NCBI RefSeq assembly: GCF_901709675.1
Contig: NC_051094.1
Span: 17,584,501 to 17,648,500 of the forward strand
Length of the DNA: 64,000 bases
DNA from: Syngnathus acus
Lineage: Eukaryota > Chordata > Actinopteri > Syngnathiformes > Syngnathidae
Direction of reading: 5' to 3'
Positions within the stretch are counted from its first letter, which is position 1. Each line of letters starts with the position of its first letter. Below are positions 35,601 to 47,600 of the stretch, piece after piece. The translations under genes and the position numbers were made by a program. Under the pieces are notes generated by a model that made no database searches, was not told the origin of the DNA, and was given only the letters and a program-made list of their open reading frames with translations.

Positions 35601-38600
35601 AGGAAGGGAGGGGCGAGCACACAGAGACGATGACAATCTACGCACATAACCAAACTGGGGACGAGACATGACAACTTGATCTGAGGAAATATTCTAATAT
35701 TTTGAGATAGGATGTTTGAGTTTTCTTAAGCTGTAAGCCATAATCAGCAATATTAAAAATAATAAAAGGCTTGCAATATTTCAGTTGATTTGTAATGAAT
35801 CCAGAATGTATGACATTTTTGTTTTTTTAATTGCATTTCAGAAAATAAAGAACTTTATCACAATATTTTAATTTTCTGTGACAGTCCTGTAATAGTGAAT
35901 TTACAACTTAACCTTAAAGTTACAGTCTGGTAAGTAAAAGTGATTGACATGCATATAGACCTCGTGGCGCCTTCCAAGGAGAGAAGACAAAGAGTTGCAT
36001 GCCCCCACCCAGTTTATGGTTGCTTGAAGGTGTCATCGGTTTCTTGCTGGAGAGGAAGGTAATTGCCCCTATTGTGACCATTTGCCTCAAGGGGAACAGA
36101 GCCCACAGAGGCATTTGCGATTAGTTAATTTGCATATTCAAGCCAGACCCAAAAGGAGAGGGTCACGGGAGCAGAGAGAGACACGAGGAGACTCGTGCGG
36201 ACACAGAGGTGTGCAAATACAAGTTAACGAGGAAACATCAGCATGAGCAGGAATAAAATATTTTCCTAACCAAGATCCCTGTGTCATGAGAAGTAATTTT
36301 CCCATAACCACCCAGCGCCGGGATGGACCCACATCTCAGAAAATACACAATATTCTACCTTCACATTCTGCCTTTGTGTGTCAGAGACTGTGAGGAGGTA
36401 TTTATTAAACTTTGTTAAAGTTTGAAATGGAGCGAACTATGTATCTGGTATTTGTGTTAAAAAATGTCTTTGAGTGACAAAAAAATCTCAACAATTTCTC
36501 GCAGCACAAACATTAACTCAAATACGTAATAAAAATACTAAAATGTTTTATATCCTACTTTTGTAAAGGTTTACCCTAACATGAATTTGTCTCATTATTC
36601 TCTTCAGTTACTCAAAGTTTACCCTAACATGCATCTGTCTCATTATTCTCTTCAGTTATGGTGGAATGCTTTCTGTCTATATGAGAATAAAGTATCCAAA
36701 TCTTGTGGCTGGAGCTCTTGCTGCTAGTGCACCCATACTGTCAACTGCTGGGCTGGATGATCCAAGGCAGTTTTTTAGAGATGTCACTGCTGTAAGTTGG
36801 ATGGATATGCTGTTTTATCATTATCAGTATCATTTATAATTATTATTGTTTTCATCATTATGATCGTTACATTTTTACCACCACAGTGACAGCGATTAGC
36901 TTTTTCTGTCCAGTTAAAACGGTAACCTACAAATCATTTCACTAGGTTTTTGGTGATTTTGATTATGTATGACAGTGGAAATACGCTTTGAACAAAAATA
37001 CCACTGATGTGCAAATCAATTGCACGAGAGTATCCGGTGGAATCAGCATGAAATGATGTGATAATACGAATGAACAAAAGTAATGAAATCTAGTCTATAC
37101 TGTATATTCATTTATTGTGCGATAATATTTGCCATCAATGACATTTCAAATATGTCTACAGGAGTTTATTTTGCCTGTGCCTACTTGTTATTGTTATGGA
37201 CAGTGCTGGTTTGCTCCTGTCTTTCAAACTCACTTTTTAGTGACGCAAAATCTGCCATCGAAATTTGTCCTCGTGTTTTGAAAACGGCTATAAAACTGGA
37301 TTTTCTTGCAAACAGAACTCTATTTGTAGACTATTACAATTGCCATCAACTCCCTGTATTTTTTCAAACATTGCTTTTGTTTTATTTTTCTTAAACAGGA
37401 TTTTGAAAACATTTCTCAAGAATGCAGAAATGCAGTAAAAGGAGCTTTTCATCAGCTGAAAGAATTAGGTGAACGGAGAGGTAAATTATGTAATTTGTTC
37501 CATGGACTATTCCACAGGTGTCAAACTCAAGGCCCGGGGGCTGGATCCGGCCCACCATACCATTTTATGTGACCTGCGAAAGCAGATCATGTCAACTTCC
37601 ATAATCATTGCTAAAATCTCTACCAAATTTTCAAAATGGCATGTGTGATAATTAATATTGAGATTTTGCAATAATTATTTTGTTACCGGGCGGCTCGGTG
37701 GTGCACTGGGTAGCACGTCCGCCTCACAGTTAGCAGGGTGCGGGTTCGATTCAACCTCCGGCCCTCCCTGTGTGGAGTTTGCATGTTCTCCCCGGGCCCG
37801 TGTGGGATTTCTCCGGGCACTCCGGTTTGCTCCCACATCGCAAAAACATGCTTGGTTGGCCGATTGAGCACTCCAAATTGTCCCTAGGTGTGAGTGCGAG
37901 TGCAAATGGTTGTTTGTCTCTATGTGCCCTGCGATTGGCTGGCAACCGGTTCAGGGTGTCCCCCGCCTACTGCCCATTGACGGCTGGGATAGGCTCCATC
38001 CAGCACACCCGCGACCCCCGTGGGGACTAAGCGGTTCCGAAAATTGATGGATATTTTGTTACCCTTTTTACAGTAATTTGAGCAATAATTGAACAAACTA
38101 TAATGTCTTATTTAAAAACTAGCAATCCATCACTTTGTGGTGTATATGCAGTTGTATGAGACAAACATTTGGTGTCACCCTCATAACAGCAATCTGAGGG
38201 AAACTGTGTGTGAAACAAAGTGGCCCGCGATAAAAATTAGTTTGACACCCCTGTGAAATAAAAACCAGATACATTTGAATTTGGTGTTTTTAGACTTTAA
38301 ATGTAAAAATGTGTAATTTTTATCTTAATTTTTTTAGAGTACAGTAAAATTCAGTCCACATTCGCCCTGTGTAAGCGTCCATCATCTGCTCAGGACATCC
38401 ACCAGCTAAATGGCTTTCTGAGGAACGCATTCACACTCATGGCCATGTTGGATTATCCTTACAGCACTCAGTTCATGGACAAGATGCCTGCAAATCCTGT
38501 GAAGGTACTCATTGTTTTATACGGTGCTAGGGTAGAGGATGACATTTTTTGGGGAATCCTGCAGTACTCCCATGATCCCAATCACGGGATTGGGACGGGA

Positions 38601-41600
38601 CAGGATAAAAAAATGTCCTCGAGCAGACCGTGATTATCTAGTAGAAAAAAAGGTAGATTCCATGAGGTGAAAGCTGGTGACAAACAGTTCAATAAATAAG
38701 TCAAATTCAACTTTACTTTTCGTTTGTTTACAGTATTTTCCACATCATCAGGCGCACTTAAACGCCTTTATTTTCTCAAAAATTGAAGGGGCGCCTTTTA
38801 ATAAGGTGCACGTTTTGTGTGGACCTAATTCCAAAATCTATAAACGATGTACCGTATTTTCCGCCCTAAAAGGCGCACCGGGTTATAAGGCGCACCTTCA
38901 ATGAACGGCCCATTTTAAAACTTTGTCCATATATAAGGCGCACCGGATTATAAGGCGCATAAAATAGAAGCTATACTGCATCAAACTGAGGTTGACTAGG
39001 GTTGCGGTATGCATCCACTAGCCAATAACCAACGAGCCCTCTGTAAACAATCGCGTTTCTCAAACGATCTCCTATAAAATGATCAGAACTGACTAAAGTT
39101 CGATCTAACGCATTGGTACTACTTACCTACGTTTCCCTTCCATATCGATCCGTAGATTTACTCGAAACATTAACAGAGCAGCCTATTTTGACATGAAATA
39201 GCCTGGTACGTATAGCAGCTATCGCAATAGCATTAGCCATCCGCAAAGTCTCACGAGCCTCAGCTCGCAATCTCCCATGAGCCTCAGCAAAGTGTAAACA
39301 ATCGCGTTTCTCAAACGATCTCCTATAAAATGATCGGAACTGACTAAAGTTCGATCTAACGCATTGGTACTACTTACCTATGTTTCCCTTCCATATCGAT
39401 CCGTAGATTTACTCGAAACATTAACAGAGCAGCCTATTTTCACATGAAATAGCCTGGTACGTATAGCAGCTATCGCAATAGCATTAGCCATCCGCAAAGT
39501 CTCACGAGCCTCAGCTCGCAATCTCCCATGAGCCTCAGCAAAGTGTAAACAATCGCGTTTCTCAAACAATCTCCTATAAAATGATCGGAACTGACTAAAG
39601 TTCGATCTAACGCATTGGTACTACTTACCTATGTTTCCCTTCCATATCGATCCGTAGATTTACTCGAAACATTAACAGAGCAGCCTATTTTGACATGAAA
39701 TAGCCTGGTACGTATAGCAGCTATCGCAATAGCATTAGCCATCCGCAAAGTCTCACTAGCCTCAGCTCGCAATCTCCCATGAGCCTCAGCGAAGTGTAAA
39801 CAATCGCGTTTCTCAAACGATCTCCTATAAAATGATCGGAACTGACTAAAGTTCGATCTAACGCATTGGTACTACTTACCTATGTTTCCCTTCCATATCG
39901 ATCCGTAGATTTACTCGAAACATTAACAGAGCAGCCTATTTTGACATGAAATAGCCTGGTACGTATAGCAGCTATCGCAATAGCATTAGCCATCCGCAAA
40001 GTCTCACGAGCCTCAGCTCGCAATCTCCCATGAGCCTCAGCAAAGTGTAAACAATCGCGTTTCTCAAACGATCTCCTATAAAATGATCGGAACTGACTAA
40101 AGTTCGATCTAACGCATTGGTACTACTTACCTATGTTTCCCTTCCATATCGATCCGTAGATTTACTCGAAACATTAACAGAGCAGCCTATTTTGACATGA
40201 AATAGCCTCGCGGGTACAACAGCTATTCGGTGACGCCCCCTGACTACAGTTGCCGTAATGCTGGGAAGCGATGCGACCTTGTAATTTACTAGTCGTACTA
40301 AAACGTACTGAAACATTTTGGCAGAGCACTGTGTACAACCAGTATGGATCAACAAATTCATCAGTTGATCCATATATAAGGCGCACTGGCCTATAAGGCG
40401 CACTGTCGGCTTTTGAGAAAATTTTAGGTTTTTAGGTGCGCCTTTTAGGGCGGAAAATACGGTAATATGTAGACCCGATGAACCAATCAGAGGACATTAC
40501 ATTTTCTGTAGATCGGGGCGGTAACCGTAACCAATCAGACTGTACATAATACGTAGCGTACGTCTCTCCACCGCTATTGATGGATACGATCGGTTTGTGC
40601 AAAGCAAACAGCATTTGGACCCTTTAAAATGGCATTGACAAAGAGACATGCTTACGAGTCACAATTCAAGCTTTCTGGAAAGCTGGGAACATTGCCGAAG
40701 AGCTGCGCGACAATGAGTTCGACTCCGAGGGGAGAACAAGAGGGAACTTGTCATGTTTAATGGCGAACTTGCCCAACTGTTTTATTTCGGATACAGAAGA
40801 TGAGGACTTTGATGGATTTGCGTATGAATTTCGATTAACAACTAGAAAATGCAATTTCTGGAGAAATTGCGTGTGAAGGCGAAGACCATGAATGGGAATT
40901 TTATAAAAATATGCACCAAATTCTTTTTAAATTTGTGAAAAATCGAAAACTACAGGTTCAAGAGGTTCAATTTGGAGTTCAAAAGTTGAAACGGGTAAAA
41001 CCGGACAAAAATTGTGTAACCATAGTGGAAGTGGGGGTGAAGGGGGTGAATATGGTAAGCATAAGGTGAACAAAGTGAATAAAGTTGGAATGGGTTGAAT
41101 CGGTTGAAAAACTGTAGAAATTAGAAGGGAAAAACTAAATTTTTGAGAATTTGGTGTGAATTTCAAAATTGAAAATTTGGAAATTTTGGGTAAGTGGGAA
41201 GTTGTGGAATAGGTAGGCAAACGATGAACAGTTGAAAGTTGGAATGGGTTGAATCGGTTGAAAAATGTAGAAATTAGAGTAGAAAAACAAACTTTTGGAG
41301 AATTTGGTTCAATTTCAAATTTGGAATTTTTGGTAAGTGGGAAGCTGTGGAATAGGTAGGCAAAAGATGAACAGTTGAAAGTTGGAATGGGTTGAATCGG
41401 TTGGAAAATGTAGAAATTAGAGTAGAAAAACGAAATTTTGAAGAATTTGGTTGAATTTCAAATTTGAGAATTTGGAATTTTTTGTAAGTGGGAAGTCGTG
41501 GAATAGGTAGAAAAAAGATGAACAGTTGAAAGTTGGAATGGGTTGAATCGGTTGAAAAACGTAGAAGTTAGAGTAGAAAAACGAAATTCTGGAGAATTTG

Positions 41601-44600
41601 GTTGAATTTCAAATTTGAAAATTTGGAATTTTTGGTAGGTGAGAAGTTGTGGAATAGGTAGGCAAAAGATGAACAGTTGAAAGTTGGAATGGGTTGAATC
41701 GGTTGAAAAATGTAGAAATTAGAGGTGAAAAACTAAATATTGTGAAATTTTGTGAAATTTTGTCGAACTTTTAAACGTGAAAACGTGAAATCTTTGAATT
41801 TGGCAATTTTGGGAATGTTGAGAATCTTTCCGAATGTGATTCGAATGTGCTGAATGATGCGAATTTCAAATTGGAACGACGTAAATGTGAAATGTCGAAT
41901 GTGCCATTAAGAATGAATGGGGAAAAATGTGTCGGAATTTTGCGAAAACGGAAAATTTTCGGAACGAGAAAAATACAAGCGCTCATCTCGTGAATATTTG
42001 GAATACGTCAAACAGGGCTGGTTCTAGGAATGCACATAAGAGGGGGCAGTCAGAAATGTGAAGGGGGCATGTTCTTTTTTTTTTACACATTTTTAACACT
42101 GTTAGTGTTTTCTTCACGGCAGTTGTTAGCTGTGTGTCCAGATCTCAACCTGGAGAAGTGGATTGCACTCTGTCAGGCCTCTACACTAAGACCTGTCCAG
42201 CTTGGGTGTCCCACCTGAAGATTAAAGCTTCTGCTGGTAATTGCCCTTAGGGTCACTGAGGCACGCAAACCCCCTGACCACAATAAGGTGGCAATCTCTC
42301 AGGGGAGGGAACATATAATATGAATGTTATATTAACTATTATTTGAGTTGTCGTTAATCATTAGTTATATCACGGGTCATTACGACGAGTTTGGTGGAGT
42401 TTTTACTGCTTCTTCCAACTCCTACCGCGCTGACTGTAACTTGACACTCTCTGGCTGCGTCTTGCCTCATTTGCAGGACTCAAATGGGGCGGTGAGTCCT
42501 GACAGCAGGCTGTGTGAGGACACACACTGCACCAACATGAGAGAAGAGAGGGGGCGGATTAACGTGTGTTTCTATCAGCGGATTTTTCACTTCTAAAAGT
42601 TTGATTTGAGGGGGCAGGACATCTGTTTGAGGGGGCGTTGCCCCCTCTTGCCTCTGCGTAGAGCCGGCCCCGACGTCAAAAGTGGAATGGAGTAAATCGG
42701 ATGAATTATGTGGAAGAAGAAGCGGGACAAAAAAGTGACGGGAATAAAATATAATAAAGTGAATGGAGTAGAATAACATACATATGTCTTCACCTTCACA
42801 CTAATAATAAAGGACAGGAATAACAATAGTGTGAAGGTCTTCACCTTCACACTAATAAAGTGAATGGTGTAGAATAATATATGTGTGAAGGCCATCGCCT
42901 TCACACAATAATAATAATAATAAAGTGAATGGTGTAGAACAGTGGTTCCCAAAGTGGGCGGTACCGCCCCCCTGGGGGCGGTGGAAAGATCTGGGGGGGG
43001 CGGTGAGGAAGAAAGGGGCGGTAGGGGGGCGGCAGTCGATTTGTACACAACACGCCGCTCTGGCCCAGTCAGATCCGACAGCATAGACTACAAAAGCAAA
43101 AGCTCAGGTTTGTAATTTCAAGCTTGTAATGTTCAGAATTTTATCTTATAATAAAAACCGCATTCTGGCGGTCAACATCATCTTGAGTTCAAGTCAACAT
43201 GAAATTGGGGACTCGCCAGAACGTGTCGTGTTGTGTTGTGTTGAGCTGGTTAGGGCAGTGGTCCCCAACCACCGGGCCGCGGACCGGTACCGGTCCGTGG
43301 GTCACTTGGTACCGGGCCGCCAAGCCGCACAGAATTTTTTTTTTTATCGACGATCAATTAATTCAGGACAAGACACTCATCCCGGTCACGTGACATGTTT
43401 CCCCAGTCGAGCCCGCAAAGCTAATATGTGGCGACAGGCTAACTAACCAGGCAGTGAAGCATTCAAAACTGCTTCAACACATGGAGACCAAGCATCCTGC
43501 AATAAAAGACAAACCTTAAATCACTTCGGGTGTCATTGTCTCCGATTACGTCTAGATGGGACCGGCTCGTTTCTGAGAAACAAACTCAGTGCTCCCACTA
43601 ATTCAACGTAATGGTAATGATATTATAAATGTATTATTTATTTATTTATATAAATGTATTATTTTTTTATATAAATGCCTTGGGGGGGGGGGGGGGCGCT
43701 AGGAATTCACTGGGGAGCCAAAGGGGGCGCCAGCCTGCAAAAGTTTGGGAACCACTGGTGTAGAATAACATACGTATGTGTGAAGGCCATCGCCTTCACA
43801 CAATAATAATAATAAAGTGAATGGTCAAAAGTCAAATTATGCTTTATTGTCGATTTCTTCACATCAATTAAACATTGAACAAAATAAGAAAATTGTCAGC
43901 CTGGAAAATAGATTAGACAATTTGGAGCAGTATTCAAGAATGAACAATGTCATCATCACAGGTTTAAAGATCAAACCACGGCGCTACCAGCAGGCTGTAA
44001 AAGGCCTTGCTTCTGAGGACAATCCTGAACATGAGGAGACAATCGAGGAGCAGGTAAAAACTTTCCTCCAGAGTAAAGACATCGTCATTGACATTGTCAA
44101 TATTGAGGCATGCCACACTCTGCCAACCAAGAGTCTAAATGGCAAGCCTGTCATACCATCTATAATTGTCCGATTTACAAACAGGAAAAGTAAGATAAAT
44201 CTGCTCAAACAAGGTAGAAAACTAAAAGGCACGAACGTGTACATTAATGAACACCTCACAGAGAAAAATTGTGAAATAGCTAAGAAAGCAAGAGCTCTTA
44301 AGAAAAATGGTAAAATACAGTCCACTTGGACTGCTGGTTGTCAGGTGTTCATCAAACCTGTTGGGGCAGCAGAAAGTTCTCATGGTTTCTGCATCAGTGC
44401 CATAGAGCAACTTAAGAGGTACGAAGGAGACCAGTAACCTGTACATCATTCCGTTGAACCTCAGGTTGTGGTACTTTTAGATCATGGAAGGTAAAAACCT
44501 GGTGAAATTATCAACCCACCATGAACAGTATTGACAAATGCCTTTCTTTTCCAACTGGTGTGTTTAACAAACAAGCACTGACAACTGAAAATGAAGAACT

Positions 44601-47600
44601 TGATTTGAAAACATTTGATTTCACTGAACATAAGGGATATGACATAGAGAACAATATTGATCCTGTGAATAACTTCTTTATCAACTACACTCAAAGGAAC
44701 TGTAAATACTATACTGTAGAGCAATTTAACAAGAATGTAACAACAAATAGAGCAATATCAATTATACATTTTAATAGTAGGAGCTTGAAAGCAAACATCT
44801 CTAAGATCAAACAATGTTTAAAAGATATGAATAATCCGTTTACTGTAATTGCAATATCCGAAACCTGGTTAAAGGATGATCAGTCTGGAAAGATTGACAT
44901 AGAGGGGTATGAGAGTTATACATTAAATAGGAAGGTAAAAAGATGTGGAGGAGTTGCTCTATTCATAGATAAAAACTATAAGTGTAAGAAAGTAAGAAGT
45001 ATGTCTCAAGCAATAGATAATATCATGGAACGTATTACTGTTGAAATAGAAATGGAATCATCTAAAAACATTCTGGTAAGCTGTGTATACAGATGTCCAG
45101 GTTCATGTATTGAGACATTTAGTGAACTATTATCAGGAATGTATGAAAGAAAAATCAATACGAAAATGGTGTATGTCTGTGGCGATTATAATATAGATCT
45201 ATTGAGCCCACTTCAGCTGACTCCAGTAACAGAATTTATTAACTTAATGTACAGTATGAGTCTCTACCCCGCAATAACCCGTCCGACTAGAATCACATCT
45301 CACAGTGCCACAATAATTGATCATATATTTACAAATGTAATTGAAAAGAAAGTAAAAACTGGACTGATAATAAATGATTCAAGCGACCACCTGCCAGTGT
45401 TTGCAGTGATCCAGAACTGTACAAAGAAAAAAAAAGATGCTATAACTTTTAAAATGTGTAGAATGAACTCTGGTAATTCAATCAACTCATTCAAAAATGA
45501 TCTTTTAAAACAAGACTGGAAAAAGGTACGTAGTTATATACTAGATCTGTGGAATAACGACGAGGCTGACGTCAGGGCGCACACGCGGCTTTGTTGACAA
45601 AGGACGAGGAATTTGATCGATGGATTTAATGATTTGGAGTGACACAGATGGTTTGGTAATATTATTGCTTATACATATAATAGTTATTTGATATATAATT
45701 TATATATCGTTATATGGGCCTGTGGAATATTTTGAACTGCAAGCGCCGTCAGCGGCGCGCACCCATTGTTGACAAAGGATGATCGATGGATTTAATGAAT
45801 TGGAGTGACACGGATGGTTTTATAAACGTGTTATTTATGTAATAGTTTTTTGAATAACTCTGAATGTTACGTCAGGCCCGTTCTCAGCTCTTCGTTTGTG
45901 TTTATGTCACGTTAGTATACCTATCGTTTAGCCTGTTGTTGCTCGTTCATGTCTGTTCTTAGTGTTGGCTTTTGTCGAATAAATTTCCCCCAAAATGTGA
46001 CTTATACTCCGGAGCGACTTATATGTTTTTTTTTCACGTTATTGTGCATGTTATGGCTATTGCGACCTATGTTCCGGAGCGACTTTTAGTCTGAAAAATA
46101 CGTGGCCATCGCCTTCACACAATAATGTGAGTACAGTGCATGGTTAAATAGTAGAATAAACTACAATTGAACTCATACAACCGAACTCACTGTCTCACTA
46201 TTTTTCTGTTTGTTTACCGTAAGGCATGGAATGCATGTGCCCTATAATGCGGTGCCCCCTATGTGTAGCTTAAGTACAGAAAACACCCCACAATTGAGTC
46301 TGCACCTTTTAACCCGAAGACCTTATGGTGCGGAAAATACGTCTATTTCTTTGTTTTCATGCAGCCGGCGTCCAAAATGGGAGCAATGCCATAATGGCAG
46401 TCGTTTTTACCTGGATGGGACATGATTGCTTGATTGATTGATCAGTCCCCATATACAGTAGAACCTCAGATCTCAAAACTAGTTTGCTCTAGAAGGAGCA
46501 TTGAGATGCGAAACCGTTGAGTTCCGAAGCAATTTCCCCTATTAGAAATAAGTGAAAAGGCAATAATCCGTTCTCACCCAGCAAGTTTTTACCCTAACGT
46601 TGACTTTTTATACCACAATTTCACAGAGTTAAATATGCAATATAAAATAAAAATAACAACCACATAATTAAAACAGTAAATTTAAGATCTACATACCATG
46701 ACATTAATTTGCCGCTGCATCGATGAACGCCGAGGTGGAGAGGAGGTGTGTGCGGAATCCCCTTCCATAAGAAAAATCCGGCGGCTGCATTTTATCAGTG
46801 TTTTCCTTTCTTAGTTTTTCCAACTGGGACCTGGCTGGTAACCCCTTGTGACCCCCTTAGCAACACTAGCAGTTTTTATCGCCTCTGTATTCCTCAAAAA
46901 TTAACTCATGGTCAAGGTCTGCACTTTGAATTTGAACTCTTTCATACTTGTCTATTGTCAATCAAACCAAGCAACAGTGTATTACACAGAAGACTGAAAT
47001 TCCGTTTTCTCCTAACTCCAATGTGGATAAATTAACACACAGAATCAGAATCAGCTTTATTGGCCAAGTTTGTGCATGCCAAACAAGGAATTTGACTCCG
47101 GTTGATCTAAGCCTCTGTACAACATTTTAAGTGACTAACAACATTCAGGTGACTAACAACATTTAAGTGGCAAGAGCAGGATGTTATTGCCCAGTGATGT
47201 CTCTGAGACTCTATGAGTGGTGTGAGTTCATCAGAGTGACAGCCTGGTGGAAGAAGCTGTGTCTGCGTCTGCTGGTTTTGGCGTACAGCGCTCTGTAACG
47301 CCGTCCGGAGGCGAGCAGTTTGAACCAGGGCTGTGGACTCGGACTCGGGGACTCGGACTCGGTCATTTTTGCCGGACTCGGACTCGGTGCTGATTTTGAC
47401 CGAGTCCACCGAGTCCGACAATAAAAAAAATACGTTCAATTTTATTTTCATCATGCTGCTGAGAATGCGCTTAGGAATACTGTCCACAGCCCTGCTTACG
47501 ATCAAGTTTGAAAAAGAACTTGACAGCATTGAGCGCTGCCGGCGTTTGTCGGCCGCCACCTCGCCAACCGGTCAAACGCGCATGCGCGTGAGGGGAAATC

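Larger units (their letters stand above)
33476..35673. mobile_element. Non-autonomous LTR-type element with GC-rich internal minisatellites
   Basis: Direct terminal repeats (369 and 361 bp) start TGTCACG and end ATGACA. The 5-bp duplication ACTTG flanks the element at 33471-33475 and 35674-35678. The internal 1.5 kb has no gag or pol frame, only tandem repeats. I do not see a clear tRNA primer site after the first repeat. Best read as a defective or parasitic LTR retroelement. Confidence 0.85.
32131..35890 (+). mobile_element. Tc1-like element, family A, split by an LTR element
   Basis: Long inverted repeats of about 200 bp begin CAGGACTGTCTCAGAAAATT and end in the inverse CAGTCCTG. The transposase lies on +. 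An LTR-type element (33476-35673) is inserted after the coding region. Without it the Tc1 element is about 1.56 kb. Confidence 0.92.

Noticed and set aside
37688-38052. A tRNA gene
   Set aside because: Promoter boxes resemble a tRNA, but the sequence continues for 365 bp, has an 11-bp target duplication and several relatives, so it is a SINE-like element.
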